Shown here: positions 9,944 through 18,789 of the stretch, one piece after another
Layout of the letters: every line of letters begins with the position of its first letter
How positions within the stretch are numbered: the stretch's first letter is position 1
Assembly: GCF_003970915.1 (NCBI RefSeq)
Contig: NZ_RXOF01000005.1
Span: forward strand, 186,001-250,000
Origin: Hymenobacter gummosus
Lineage (GTDB): Bacteria; Bacteroidota; Bacteroidia; Cytophagales; Hymenobacteraceae
Length of the DNA stretch: 64,000 nucleotides
Direction: 5' to 3'
Translations under genes and position numbers: made by a program
The notes under the pieces: model-generated
What the model was told of the DNA's origin: nothing
Databases searched by the model: none
Seen by the model: only the letters and a program-made list of their open reading frames with translations

Positions 9944-10501
9944 GTGAAGATATACACCCGCACCGGCGACCAGGGCCTGACTTCCCTCATCGGCGGCACC
10001 CGCGTACCGAAATCCAGCCTGCGCATTGAGGCCTATGGCACCGTCGACGAGCTGAATTCTTGGCTGGGCATGGTGCGCGACCAGGACGTGAACCATCCCC
10101 ACCGCGCCCTGCTCAAGCACGTGCAGGACCGCCTGTTCACCGTCGGCGCCACCCTGGCCTCCGACCCCGAACGTTCCCGCATGCAGCTGCCTGATTTGCT
10201 CGACGCCGACGTGAGTGAGCTGGAGCAGGAAATGGACCGGATGAACGAGGTGCTGCCCGAGCTGCGCAACTTCATTTTGCCCGGCGGCCACCCGGCCGTG
10301 TCGCAGGCTCACGTGGCCCGCTGCGTGTGCCGCCGCGCCGAGCGGCTGGTTATTGCCCTGCGCGAAGACTCCTTCGTGCCCGAGTTAGTCGTGCAGTATT
10401 TGAACCGACTCTCGGATTATCTGTTTGTGCTGGCACGCTGGATGGGCCACGCCCTCGGTGCCGAAGAGGTAGCCTGGCAGCCGCGCCAACGCCCGGTCTA
10501 G
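9944..10501 (+). CDS. Cob(I)alamin adenosyltransferase, PduO type
   Basis: 185 aa from a GTG at 9944. It transfers the adenosyl group of ATP to cob(I)alamin, making adenosylcobalamin. Diagnostic features are KIYTRTGDQGLTSLIGGTRV at the N-terminus (ATP site), YGTVDELNSWLG, and the C-terminal helix CRRAERLVIAL with LNRLSDYLFVLAR. The cofactor is needed by methylmalonyl-CoA mutase, which is encoded 46 kb to the right in the same window. A possible -7 element TAACTTTCG lies at 9876-9884, directly after the upstream terminator, which suggests its own promoter. Confidence 0.92.
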   Translation: MKIYTRTGDQGLTSLIGGTRVPKSSLRIEAYGTVDELNSWLGMVRDQDVNHPHRALLKHVQDRLFTVGATLASDPERSRMQLPDLLDADVSELEQEMDRMNEVLPELRNFILPGGHPAVSQAHVARCVCRRAERLVIALREDSFVPELVVQYLNRLSDYLFVLARWMGHALGAEEVAWQPRQRPV

Positions 10502-10575
10502 CCCTGGTTCCTCCCCTCTCTCTCCGCTTCCGACCCATTTTTTCTGCATTCCCCCCACGCTTTCCTCCCCATTCA

Positions 10576-11640
10576 ATGCTTGATACGCTGACGATTTCCA
10601 CCCAGCGCACCACGGCCTCGCGCCTGGGCGAGCTTGACCCGGCCAACATCGAATTTGGCAAAACCTTCGCCGACCACATGTTCGTGGTGGACTACGCCAA
10701 CGGCGAGTGGCAGGAGCCGCGCATTGTGCCCTACGGCGACATGCCGCTGAGCCCGGCCAACTCGGCCCTGCACTACGGGCAGTCCATCTTCGAGGGCATG
10801 AAGGCCTACCGCACCGCCGACGGCGGCGTGCAGCTCTTCCGCCCGCTCGACAACTGCCGCCGCCTGAACCTCTCGGCCCAGCGCATGTGCATGCCCGAGA
10901 TTCCGGAGGAGCTGTTTATGCAGGGCCTGCTGCAGCTCGTGCGCCTCGATGCTAACTGGGTGCCCTCCGCCGACGGCTGCTCGCTCTACATCCGCCCGCT
11001 GATGTTTGCCACCGACGGCCTGCTCGGCGTGCGTCCCTCCGATACCTACCGCTTCCTCATCATCACCTCGCCCTCCAGCCCCTTCTACAGCAAGCCCATC
11101 CGGGTGCGCTTCGAGGAGAAGTACGTGCGCTCGGCGGAGGGCGGCGCCGGCTACGCCAAAAACGCCGGCAACTACGGCGCGGCCATGTACCCCACCAAGC
11201 TGGCCCAGAAGGAAGGCTACAACCAGCTCATCTGGACTGATGCCTCCGAGCACCGCTACGTGGAGGAATCCGGCACGATGAACGCCATTTTCGTCATCGA
11301 CGGCCGCGTCGTCACGCCCGCCACCAGCTCGTCCATCCTCGACGGCATTACCCGCAAGAGCGTGCTGCAACTGGCCCGCGACTGGGGCATGCCCGTGGAG
11401 GAGCGCAAGGTATCGGTGCACGAAATCATCGACGCTCTGCAGAACGGGACTCTCCAGGAAGCCTTCGGCGTCGGCACCGCCGCCACTATTGCGCCCATGG
11501 CCGTTATCGGCTTCGAAGGCAAGGATTACGACTTGCCCGCCCTGACCGATGCCGCCTTTGCGCGCCGCGTCGGCAAGGCCCTGGATGAAATTCGCGCCGG
11601 CCAGGCACCCGACCCCCACGGCTGGATGGTGCGGGTGTAA
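10576..11640 (+). CDS. ilvE: Branched-chain-amino-acid aminotransferase
   Basis: 354 aa, class IV PLP aminotransferase. It exchanges amino groups between 2-oxoglutarate/glutamate and Val, Leu or Ile. The length is that of the longer BCAT type II rather than the 310-aa E. coli IlvE. Motifs: the ALHYGQSIFEGMKAYR entry segment, SLYIRPLMFAT, the PLP lysine in GYAKNAGNYG, and VEESGTMNAIF with GITRKSVLQLARDWG. The ATG at 10576 is chosen because upstream sequence is intergenic and Pro-rich in this frame. A stable hairpin lies 20 bp downstream. Confidence 0.92.
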   Translation: MLDTLTISTQRTTASRLGELDPANIEFGKTFADHMFVVDYANGEWQEPRIVPYGDMPLSPANSALHYGQSIFEGMKAYRTADGGVQLFRPLDNCRRLNLSAQRMCMPEIPEELFMQGLLQLVRLDANWVPSADGCSLYIRPLMFATDGLLGVRPSDTYRFLIITSPSSPFYSKPIRVRFEEKYVRSAEGGAGYAKNAGNYGAAMYPTKLAQKEGYNQLIWTDASEHRYVEESGTMNAIFVIDGRVVTPATSSSILDGITRKSVLQLARDWGMPVEERKVSVHEIIDALQNGTLQEAFGVGTAATIAPMAVIGFEGKDYDLPALTDAAFARRVGKALDEIRAGQAPDPHGWMVRV

Positions 11641-11660
11641 AGCCGCAACTCTATTTCCCT

Positions 11661-11699
11661 ACGCCCGCTACTGGCTTTATTTAGGCCAGTGGCGGGCGT
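11661..11699 (+). terminator. Stem-loop downstream of ilvE
   Basis: ACGCCCGCTACTGGC at 11661-11675 pairs with GCCAGTGGCGGGCGT at 11685-11699 with a single G-U type exception. There is no clean T-run (TACTCTTT follows), so it may be a weak terminator or mRNA-stabilising hairpin. Confidence 0.6.
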
Positions 11700-11715
11700 A
11701 CTCTTTGGCAGCGGC

Positions 11716-11723
11716 TACCTTTG
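11716..11723 (+). promoter_or_regulatory. Candidate -7 element upstream of prfB
   Basis: TACCTTTG is an exact TAnnTTTG match, 80 bp upstream of the prfB start and just after the ilvE stem-loop. No good -33 element is visible. Confidence 0.4.
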
Positions 11724-11802
11724 CCCAGCCTAAGTCGTCAGCCTGACGCTCGGACCGCCCGATGGTCCGCTATTTTTCACCCCGCTACCCTTTCCCAGCA
11801 GA

Positions 11803-12880
11803 ATGACTGCAGACCAAGTGAAAGACCTGAGAGGCCGCGTGGAGGCCTTGAGGAGGTACCTTTGACTACGATAACCGCAAAGCCCAGGTAACCGAGCTGG
11901 AAAGTCAGAGCCAGTCCGCCGGCTTCTGGGACGACTCCAAGAAGGCCGAGGCCACCCTCAAAGAGCTGAAAGGCATCAAGGTGTGGACCGACGACTACGA
12001 AGCCGTCGAAAAAACCCTCGACGACCTCGATGTACTCTTCGAGTTCTACAAGGAAGGCGACGTGGAGGAAGCCGAAATGCGCGCCGAGTACGACAAAACC
12101 GTCCAGGCCGTGGAACAATTGGAGTTCAAGCGCATGCTCTCCAATGAGGAAGACCAGCTCTCGGCCATCGTCGAAATCAACCCCGGCGCGGGCGGCACCG
12201 AAAGCCAGGACTGGGCCGAAATGCTCATGCGCATGTACATCATGTGGGGCGAAAAGCACGGCTTCTCGGTCCGCGAGGTGAACTACCAGCCGGGCGAAGG
12301 CGCCGGTATCAAGTCGGCCACCCTGGAAATCGACGGCCAATTCGCCTACGGCTACTTGAAAAGCGAAATCGGCGTGCACCGCCTCGTGCGCATCTCCCCC
12401 TTCGACAGCAGCGGCCGGCGGCACACCTCCTTCGCCTCCGTCTTCGCCTATCCTGTCGTTGATGATACCATCAACATCACCATCAACCCCGCTGACATCA
12501 CCTGGGACACGTTCCGGGCCGGTGGTGCCGGCGGACAGAACGTGAACAAGGTAGAAACCGCCGTGCGCCTGACCCACGCCCCCTCCGGTATCATCATCGC
12601 CGTGCAGATTGAGCGTAGTCAATTGATGAACAAAGAACACGCCCTGCGGATGCTGAAGTCGCGCCTGTACCAGATCGAAATGGACAAGCGCAACGCCGCC
12701 CGGGCCGAAGTAGAAGCTGGTAAAAAGCGTATCGACTTCGGCTCCCAGATCCGCAACTACGTGCTACACCCCTACAAGCTCATCAAGGACATCCGCACCG
12801 GCGTAGAGCGTACCGACGTGCAAAATGTACTCGACGGTGACTTAGATGAGTATATCAAGGCTTGGTTGATGGAGAACTAA
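11803..12880 (+). CDS. prfB: Peptide chain release factor 2 with programmed +1 frameshift
   Basis: RF2 recognises UGA and UAA stop codons and releases the peptide. The gene is in two frames: ATG 11803 to an in-frame UGA at 11863-11865, then +1 to GAC at 11864 and on to 12880, giving about 358 aa. The shift site is textbook: AGGAGG (internal Shine-Dalgarno) at 11851-11856, then CTT TGA C at 11860-11866. The product has the GGQ peptidyl-hydrolysis motif ([15 protein letters not shown]) and the RF2-type SPF anticodon-like tripeptide in [12 protein letters not shown]2 level controls its own shifting: low RF2 means slow UGA decoding and more shift. A bidirectional terminator follows at 12901. Confidence 0.96.
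11851..11866 (+). promoter_or_regulatory. prfB: prfB programmed frameshift site
   Basis: AGGAGG, a 3-nt spacer and CTTTGAC form the conserved RF2 autoregulatory shift site. The anti-SD pairing and slow UGA decoding push the ribosome one base forward. Confidence 0.95.
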
Positions 12881-12900
12881 CCGCAGCTGATACGCTCAAT

Positions 12901-12935
12901 AAAAAGCCCCATTGGATTTACCAATGGGGCTTTTT
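12901..12935. terminator. Bidirectional terminator after prfB
   Basis: AAAAAGCCCCATTGG (12901-12915) pairs perfectly with CCAATGGGGCTTTTT (12921-12935) around a 5-nt loop; A-run and T-run make it work on both strands. Confidence 0.9.
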
Positions 12936-12978
12936 ATTGGAGCCGCAACGCAGTGAGGTTGCAGCGGAAGGGAACAAA

Positions 12979-13012
12979 GAAAAAGAGGTTGGGAAGTCCC
13001 AACCTCTTTTTT
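12979..13012. terminator. Terminator for the minus-strand SusC/SusD pair
   Basis: A-run plus GAGGTTGGGA pairs with TCCCAACCTC plus T-run, 16 bp beyond the SusD stop on the minus strand. It is also symmetrical enough to act on both strands. Confidence 0.9.
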
Positions 13013-13027
13013 GTCCAGGCTGACTGC

Positions 13028-14617
13028 TTAGTCAACTACGTCCCAGAAAATTTTGCTCGTGAACTGGTTGATGCCAGTCGGAATATTGTTCAGGTTCGTC
13101 GCAATCTCCGTTTGCGGATACAGCAAGCGCACAGGCAGCTTGTCGGGGCGCGTCGAGGACGACTCGATCGAAGCCGGAATACGGGGGTAACCAGTTCTCC
13201 GGTACTCGCTCCAAGCCTCGATGCTTTCAACCGTATTGAACGCAAGGTACTTCTGATAGTAAATCTTTTGTTCCTTGCTTACAGCATTAGCGCCGGTGCC
13301 CGGTACATCCCAGTTTACTAGCGGATTGGCAGCGTTACGGGTGAGGTACAGGTCATAGTTAGGCACTGCGTTAGCCGACTGGTCAGCCGTCGTGGAGCGC
13401 TGGCTGGGAGCAGGGGCATAGAAGTACACGAACGAAGCCCGAATACCATCTTGATAATCCGTCTTAGCAGCTGCGTCACCGCCGGGCAAGAATCCTTTCA
13501 GCTTTGCTTCTGCCTGCAAAAACTTACTCTCAGCCAACAGGATGAGCGGCACTGGTTGGTCGAAAGCTTTGAGCAGGCCCCCGCCCAGGCGCAAACGGGC
13601 ATAGTTGCCCAGAGCCGGAATATTGCTTTCGCCCAGTACCACACCGCGGTATACGTTAGCGTAAGGTGCTACCGTGGCGGGAGTGTACAAGCGGGTCAGG
13701 CGCGGATCAGGACCATTGTTCTGATACTGGTCGATGATGTACTGCGTAGGCTGCACATAGTTACGCTCCGTGGCACTGGCCAAGCCCGAAGATACTACAC
13801 CATAACGGTTGTAGAACGGGCTTTGCTGGCCTTCCGACTGAATGAAGCCTGGTTGTACTTGGGCATCCGTCGTCAGGAAGCCGCCCGGAGCTGAGGCCAG
13901 TCGTGTCATCTCCGTGGTCACGTAAGCCTGCAGCGACTGTACGTTGGACATACGCAACAGAATACGCAGACGCAGGGTGTTGGCAAAACGCTGCCAGCTA
14001 GTGTGCGCAGCCGCTCCACCACCGAACACGATGTCTTCGTTGGCCAACACGCGCGTGTCAGTCGGCAACGTAGCCAGCGTAGTGGTGGCTTCCGTCAGCT
14101 TCACGACGAAGTCCTTATAGATGTCTTCGGCTTTGTCGTACTTAGGCAACACGTTTTGCAGCCCGTTCAGAGCCTGCGAATACGGTATGTCCCCGTACTG
14201 ATCCACCAGCAGCTGGAAGTTGTACACCTTCATGATCTTGGCAACAGCAGCCAAATTCGGGCGTCCCTGCTCGTTGGACAACTGTTCGATCAGTTGGTAG
14301 TCGTACAGGTTGTCGTAAGTGTTGTTCCACAGGCCCTGATTGTATAGGCTGCTGTAGTTGTACGTACGCTCCTCGTTGTAGCCGTTCACCGTACCGCTTT
14401 TGCCCCAATAGGCTGCTACCCAGTTACCGTAGTTATTGTATTGGGAAGCAAAGTTGGTGGCCGTAGCATTCAAGGCCTGCGCCAGCACCGCTTGCGGCGT
14501 AGCGGTGAGCGGGTTGTTCGGGTTTTCGTTGACGTCCAGAAATTTGTCGCAACCCGTAGTAGCCAGCGTCGTGGCCGTAATAGCCAACGCTGCCCATACT
14601 TTAAAATTTCGCTTCAT
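13028..14617 (-). CDS. SusD/RagB-like outer-membrane lipoprotein (SusD_2 type)
   Basis: 529 aa from the ATG at 14617; a TTG two codons upstream is possible. The signal peptide ends in LATTGC with lipidated Cys23, followed by DKFLDVNENPNNP, the typical SusD opening. The body has SusD-type TPR helices, for example the segments around KIMKVYNFQLLVDQYGDIPY and the C-terminal EAWSEYRRTGYPRIP. SusD proteins form the lid of the SusC barrel and bind the substrate at the cell surface. It lies 13 bp downstream of its SusC partner. There is no glycoside hydrolase, sulfatase or peptidase nearby, so the ligand cannot be inferred. Confidence 0.9.
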   Translation of the reverse strand: MKRNFKVWAALAITATTLATTGCDKFLDVNENPNNPLTATPQAVLAQALNATATNFASQYNNYGNWVAAYWGKSGTVNGYNEERTYNYSSLYNQGLWNNTYDNLYDYQLIEQLSNEQGRPNLAAVAKIMKVYNFQLLVDQYGDIPYSQALNGLQNVLPKYDKAEDIYKDFVVKLTEATTTLATLPTDTRVLANEDIVFGGGAAAHTSWQRFANTLRLRILLRMSNVQSLQAYVTTEMTRLASAPGGFLTTDAQVQPGFIQSEGQQSPFYNRYGVVSSGLASATERNYVQPTQYIIDQYQNNGPDPRLTRLYTPATVAPYANVYRGVVLGESNIPALGNYARLRLGGGLLKAFDQPVPLILLAESKFLQAEAKLKGFLPGGDAAAKTDYQDGIRASFVYFYAPAPSQRSTTADQSANAVPNYDLYLTRNAANPLVNWDVPGTGANAVSKEQKIYYQKYLAFNTVESIEAWSEYRRTGYPRIPASIESSSTRPDKLPVRLLYPQTEIATNLNNIPTGINQFTSKIFWDVVD

Positions 14618-14630
14618 GTTCAACTAAGTC

Positions 14631-17600
14631 TTAGAAAGTCGCGGAAAGGCTCGCTCCGTAGAAACGGGTCGGCGGGGTTTGGTTGATGGTATTAATACCC
14701 ACTGCGTTGGAGTTGGAGTTGCCGAAGCTGAACTCCGGGTCCGTCCACTGGTTCTCCTTGGGTACCCAGGTATACAAATTCCGCGCGTAAAGATTCAATG
14801 ACACACCTTTAATCACGCGAGTCGACTCCAGTAAGGAAGCAGGCACGCTGTAGCTCAGAGAAACTTCCCGGATCTTAAAGAAGTCACCCTTGGTCACGTA
14901 GTTCTCGGCTACAGTCGTATTGTAAGCCGCGTTGGCGAAGAACTCAGCCCCACCTGGCGTCAGGTTGGAAGTATTGGCCGAGAACGTACCATCGGGATTA
15001 CGTACCGACGAGTTGGGGAATACGAAGGGCAGACGGCCATACTCAGCGCTACGCTGTGAGCCCCCGGTGAAGTCAAGGTTTTCTCCGATGGAGTGGTATA
15101 CGTAGTAGCCCGTACGGTATTCAGCCTGCGCTGCCAACGTGATTCCTTTGAAGGCCAAGCTGGTATTAAAACCATACTTGTGCTTAGGCAGCGTGTTGCC
15201 GAAAACCTTAAGATCCGAAGCTTTAGTCGGGAAATACTGGGTACCGTGCCCGGCCACCGCAGTCGGAGTCACTACGGTGCGGCCCTGGTCATCCTTTACG
15301 TAGTAGCTGCCACGCAGCACCGGGTAAGGCTGGCCTACAATAGCGTACACCTGGGCGTTACCACCAGTCGACAGCGCCAGTTCGGTGATGTCAGTCGTAA
15401 TTGCCTTGACCTCGTTGTTGTTGTAGTTGTAGTTGGCCCCTACTTTCCAGGTCAGGCTGTTATCCAACTGAATCGGCGTGATGTTCAGATCCAGTTCCAC
15501 CCCCTTGTTCTGCACTTTACCTGCATTCAGCAAGTAGCTGCTAAAGCCGGTCGTGCGCGACACCCCAGCCGAAACGGTCTGGTTCGTCGAGTTCTGGAAA
15601 TAGTAGGTAGCCGCAAAATTGGCTCGACGATTCAAGAAAGCCAATTCCGTACCCACTTCATATGAAGTGGTGAATTCCGGCTTCAGGTCCGGGCTGATGA
15701 GCTGGTTGCTGGCAGTGAACGAAGTAATCGGGCCGAAGGGGAATCCACTGCCCAGACCAAAGAACGGTTCTAACGCGTAAGCACCATAGGTTTCGGCTAC
15801 ACCGACCCGGCCGCTGCCCACGTTGAACTGCCCTACACGAGCAATGCCAGCGCGGATTTTGCCGTAGTTCAAGAAAGAGTTGTCCTTCAACCCAGGAATA
15901 GCATCCGTGAAGACCACGGAAGCGTCAACGCTCGGGTACACGATGGAACGATTCTTCTTGCTCAGCAGCGAGGTCTGGTCGTTACGAACCGAACCATGCA
16001 GGAAGTAGATGTCGCGGAAGCCCAAAGTTGCATCAGCGAAGAACGAGAACTGCCGGTAACGGTACGTTGCGGCGCTACCCTGAATGGCCCCAACCCGGTT
16101 TTCCAAGTTAAATACATCCGGTACGGCCAGTGCCGAGGAGCGCGTGTTGGTCCAACGCGAGACACCATGCTGCACGTTGTTACCCAGAATACCGCTTATC
16201 GTGATGTCACCAAACGACTTGTTCAGGTTGATAAACAAATCAGAGTTCAAACGCGTGTTAGCGCTGGTTTGCTCCAACACGAAGCCAGGAATGTCGCGAC
16301 GGGCGCCACGGCTTACGCTGTAAACGCTGTATGTAAATTGGTTCTGGTACGTGTTGCTGGCTTGGTTAGCAATGGTCCCCCCTAGACGGTACTGGATTGA
16401 AGCCCAGTCCGTCAGCTTGTATCCTAAGTCAACGTTGCCGATCAAGTAGTCTTCGCGGCTACGTACCCGGTTGTTGTCAAGGATGAAGTACGGGTTCTGG
16501 TAGTACTCGTTGTAATAGTTATCCGGCGTCGAATAGAAATCCGATTGCCAGTTTTTATAACGGCGAATCGGTATTTGAACCGACGTGTTAATAATATTCC
16601 AGTACACTGAGTTGTCACGGTCCAAGTTGGACGTAGCGTCGATGCGCTTCTGGGAGTATGAGGTATTGAAACCAACTTTCAGCTTGCCAAACTCACGCGA
16701 AGCATTCAGACGGAAGGTGTTGCGGTCAAATACATCCTTGGGTACGATACCATTATTACGCACGTTTTGGAAAGAGAGGAATATCTTACTCTTCTCGTCC
16801 CCGCCTGCAAACGATACGTTGTTCTGCATCTGGTAGCCGCGGTTGAAGAATTTGCGGCGCTCATCCGGGAAAGCCTGATACGGTAGCATTTGCGAGTCGC
16901 CGCTAGCGCTGCCGATCGGTTCACCAACTGGCACCATCTGTCCGTTGAAACGCGGACCGTACTGTTGGTTTTCGTACGGAATGTAGTTATCGAAGAAGGT
17001 GGCCGGATCGTTCGGGTCGAAGTACTCGTTCGAACCAAGGCCAAATTCCTCCTGCAGTTTGGGCAGGAAGCTGATTTCCTCAAACTGCGAAGTATGCGAG
17101 AAGGTAACAGTCGGTGTCGTGCTACCTTTTTTCGTAGTGATAATTAGTGCACCGTTAGAAGCCTGTGAACCGTAGATAGCTGCTGCGTTAGCCCCCTTAA
17201 GGATAGTCACATCAGCAATATCGTCCGGGTTCAATGCAGTCAGCACGTCATTGGGCACCAATACTCCGTCAAGTACAATCAGTGCTTGGTTTTCGCCTGT
17301 CAGCGAACGAGTACCGCGCAGCGTTACTCGTACCTGCGGATTGATACCGTTACTCAGTGTCTGGATTTGCAAACCTGAGACTTTGCCAGCTAGACCATTC
17401 GTGACATTGGTTACGCGGGCTTGGTTAAGCTCTTGTGCCTCAATCTTAGCCGTAGCGTAACCGATTTCTTTAGCTTGGCGCTGTAAACCCAAGCCACCGG
17501 TGATTACAACTTCGCCTAGCTGTTTGGTATCGTTGTTCAGCGTGACGTTGACAACCGACCCATTGCCGATAGGCCGCTCTACCGTTACGTAACCGATAGA

Positions 17601-17825
17601 GGAGAAAACTAGAGTGGCGGCGTCAGCTGCTACGTTCAGGGTATAAGACCCGTCCGCATTAGTTGAAGCACCATTGGTAGTGCCTTTAACCAGAACCGTC
17701 ACACCAGGTAGGCCCTGTCCACTGGAAGCATCAAGAACACGACCCGAGATGGATCGGCCCTGCGCTGCTGCTTCGTGCACCGCTAAGGGAGCCATCAGCA
17801 GCGACGCAACTAGAAGTTTTTTCAT
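14631..17825 (-). CDS. SusC/RagA-family TonB-dependent outer-membrane receptor
   Basis: 1,064 aa. A signal peptide (MKKLLVASLLMAPLAVHEAA, then AQ) is followed by a carboxypeptidase-regulatory-like domain (about 25-105, SISGRVLDASSGQGLPGVTV), a TonB-box-like LGEVVITGG, the plug with VRVTLRGTRSLTGENQALIV and LKGANAAAIYGSQASNGALI, and the 22-strand barrel. It imports a large substrate across the outer membrane with energy from TonB-ExbBD. It is first in a two-gene operon with the SusD at 13028. It is less like the other two SusC proteins here, which share near-identical signal peptides with each other. An 11-bp palindrome overlaps its likely promoter. Confidence 0.93.
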   Translation of the reverse strand: MKKLLVASLLMAPLAVHEAAAQGRSISGRVLDASSGQGLPGVTVLVKGTTNGASTNADGSYTLNVAADAATLVFSSIGYVTVERPIGNGSVVNVTLNNDTKQLGEVVITGGLGLQRQAKEIGYATAKIEAQELNQARVTNVTNGLAGKVSGLQIQTLSNGINPQVRVTLRGTRSLTGENQALIVLDGVLVPNDVLTALNPDDIADVTILKGANAAAIYGSQASNGALIITTKKGSTTPTVTFSHTSQFEEISFLPKLQEEFGLGSNEYFDPNDPATFFDNYIPYENQQYGPRFNGQMVPVGEPIGSASGDSQMLPYQAFPDERRKFFNRGYQMQNNVSFAGGDEKSKIFLSFQNVRNNGIVPKDVFDRNTFRLNASREFGKLKVGFNTSYSQKRIDATSNLDRDNSVYWNIINTSVQIPIRRYKNWQSDFYSTPDNYYNEYYQNPYFILDNNRVRSREDYLIGNVDLGYKLTDWASIQYRLGGTIANQASNTYQNQFTYSVYSVSRGARRDIPGFVLEQTSANTRLNSDLFINLNKSFGDITISGILGNNVQHGVSRWTNTRSSALAVPDVFNLENRVGAIQGSAATYRYRQFSFFADATLGFRDIYFLHGSVRNDQTSLLSKKNRSIVYPSVDASVVFTDAIPGLKDNSFLNYGKIRAGIARVGQFNVGSGRVGVAETYGAYALEPFFGLGSGFPFGPITSFTASNQLISPDLKPEFTTSYEVGTELAFLNRRANFAATYYFQNSTNQTVSAGVSRTTGFSSYLLNAGKVQNKGVELDLNITPIQLDNSLTWKVGANYNYNNNEVKAITTDITELALSTGGNAQVYAIVGQPYPVLRGSYYVKDDQGRTVVTPTAVAGHGTQYFPTKASDLKVFGNTLPKHKYGFNTSLAFKGITLAAQAEYRTGYYVYHSIGENLDFTGGSQRSAEYGRLPFVFPNSSVRNPDGTFSANTSNLTPGGAEFFANAAYNTTVAENYVTKGDFFKIREVSLSYSVPASLLESTRVIKGVSLNLYARNLYTWVPKENQWTDPEFSFGNSNSNAVGINTINQTPPTRFYGASLSATF

Positions 17826-18789
17826 TTGAAGAAAGTGAGTGATGGTGAATGAGTGTCGCCAAACATAATCAATTTTATGTTTGGCCCATAGCTATAAGCG
17901 CAGAGAATGGTTATCAGAAAGTCGCTCGATTACTAGACAAACACAATTGACCAGTATCCACCACGACACTATCATCGGAAGTTCACCTGTATGCTCGCTA
18001 CCCGTCTATTAAAAATCAAACCACAGATTACCAACGCAATAACCACTGCTGTCTAGAGATTTGAGCTGGCTTGCCCATCAAATTCCTCGGCTTATTTCTG
18101 AGATTAATCCTCTTTAATTAGTTGATTATATCCAAAGCAACCACACTTGTCTTTGTTACCCTAAACAAGTCTTATTCCAAGTAGTAAAATATAACTTTAC
18201 GTATAAACTAAAACCATATATCCAGCTATAAAAACATTGTATTTATTCCAAATTCCTCTACTCCTTTCGAATCTACCACGTTGATATTCCAACCTTTGCA
18301 TTAAAAAATATTTAATCATAGTTTGTGTTTTTACACGCTAACTTGTGCTTTTAGTTTGTGAGGCGTGTTAGAACTTTGTCAACGTATTACAAAGACTACC
18401 AGCGGGATGACCCTGATTTCACAATAGCTTTTATGAATGCGCTGGTTCATTAACACTAAAGCAATTATTATTCATTTTATTATATATAATGCAAAGCCAT
18501 GGTTTATGAATATTCAAATATTAAATATTTATATAGCAACTACCCTAGGTCCATCACCTGGTGATTCGCAATGGAGCAGGTCAGCCTGGCGTAAACGACC
18601 TACCCGATATCATACACCTTTGCCCCACGACTACCTATATTAGCAGACTCATTACTAGCTACCTACCCTAGACTTACTGTGACGATACTGACTTAAGCTT
18701 TATTTATATGCGCTGAACCTCTGCGAAGTACCTGCCACCCAAAGCACAAAACCCTCCATAACACACACCCGTCAACTTTTTTTCAACGC
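17826..18789. other. 964-bp AT-rich divergent intergenic region between two SusC genes
   Basis: Much more AT-rich than the genes around it. It should hold promoters for both uptake operons. On the left side is a perfect 11-bp inverted repeat with a -7 match (17858-17885). On the right side, near 18620, is a weak CACCTTTG match about 160 bp before the SusC start. Several short open frames occur but none has credible coding character. No regulator gene or terminator is seen. Confidence 0.6.
17858..17885 (-). promoter_or_regulatory. Palindrome overlapping the candidate promoter of the minus-strand SusC operon
   Basis: GCCAAACATAA (17858-17868) and TTATGTTTGGC (17875-17885) are perfect inverted repeats with a 6-nt spacer. 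Read on the minus strand, 17867-17860 is TATGTTTG, an exact -7 element giving a leader of about 28 nt. The same element occurs in the opposite direction at 17876-17883. A DNA-binding regulator could sit here, or the two half-sites could simply be divergent promoters. Confidence 0.45.

Noticed and set aside
11803-11865. prfB as a broken gene because of the early in-frame TGA
   Set aside because: The TGA is part of the conserved programmed frameshift site and the downstream frame is complete.
18437-18643. Short open frame of 68 codons in the divergent SusC gap
   Set aside because: AT-rich, changes to unrelated composition half-way, no start context and no family; probably chance.
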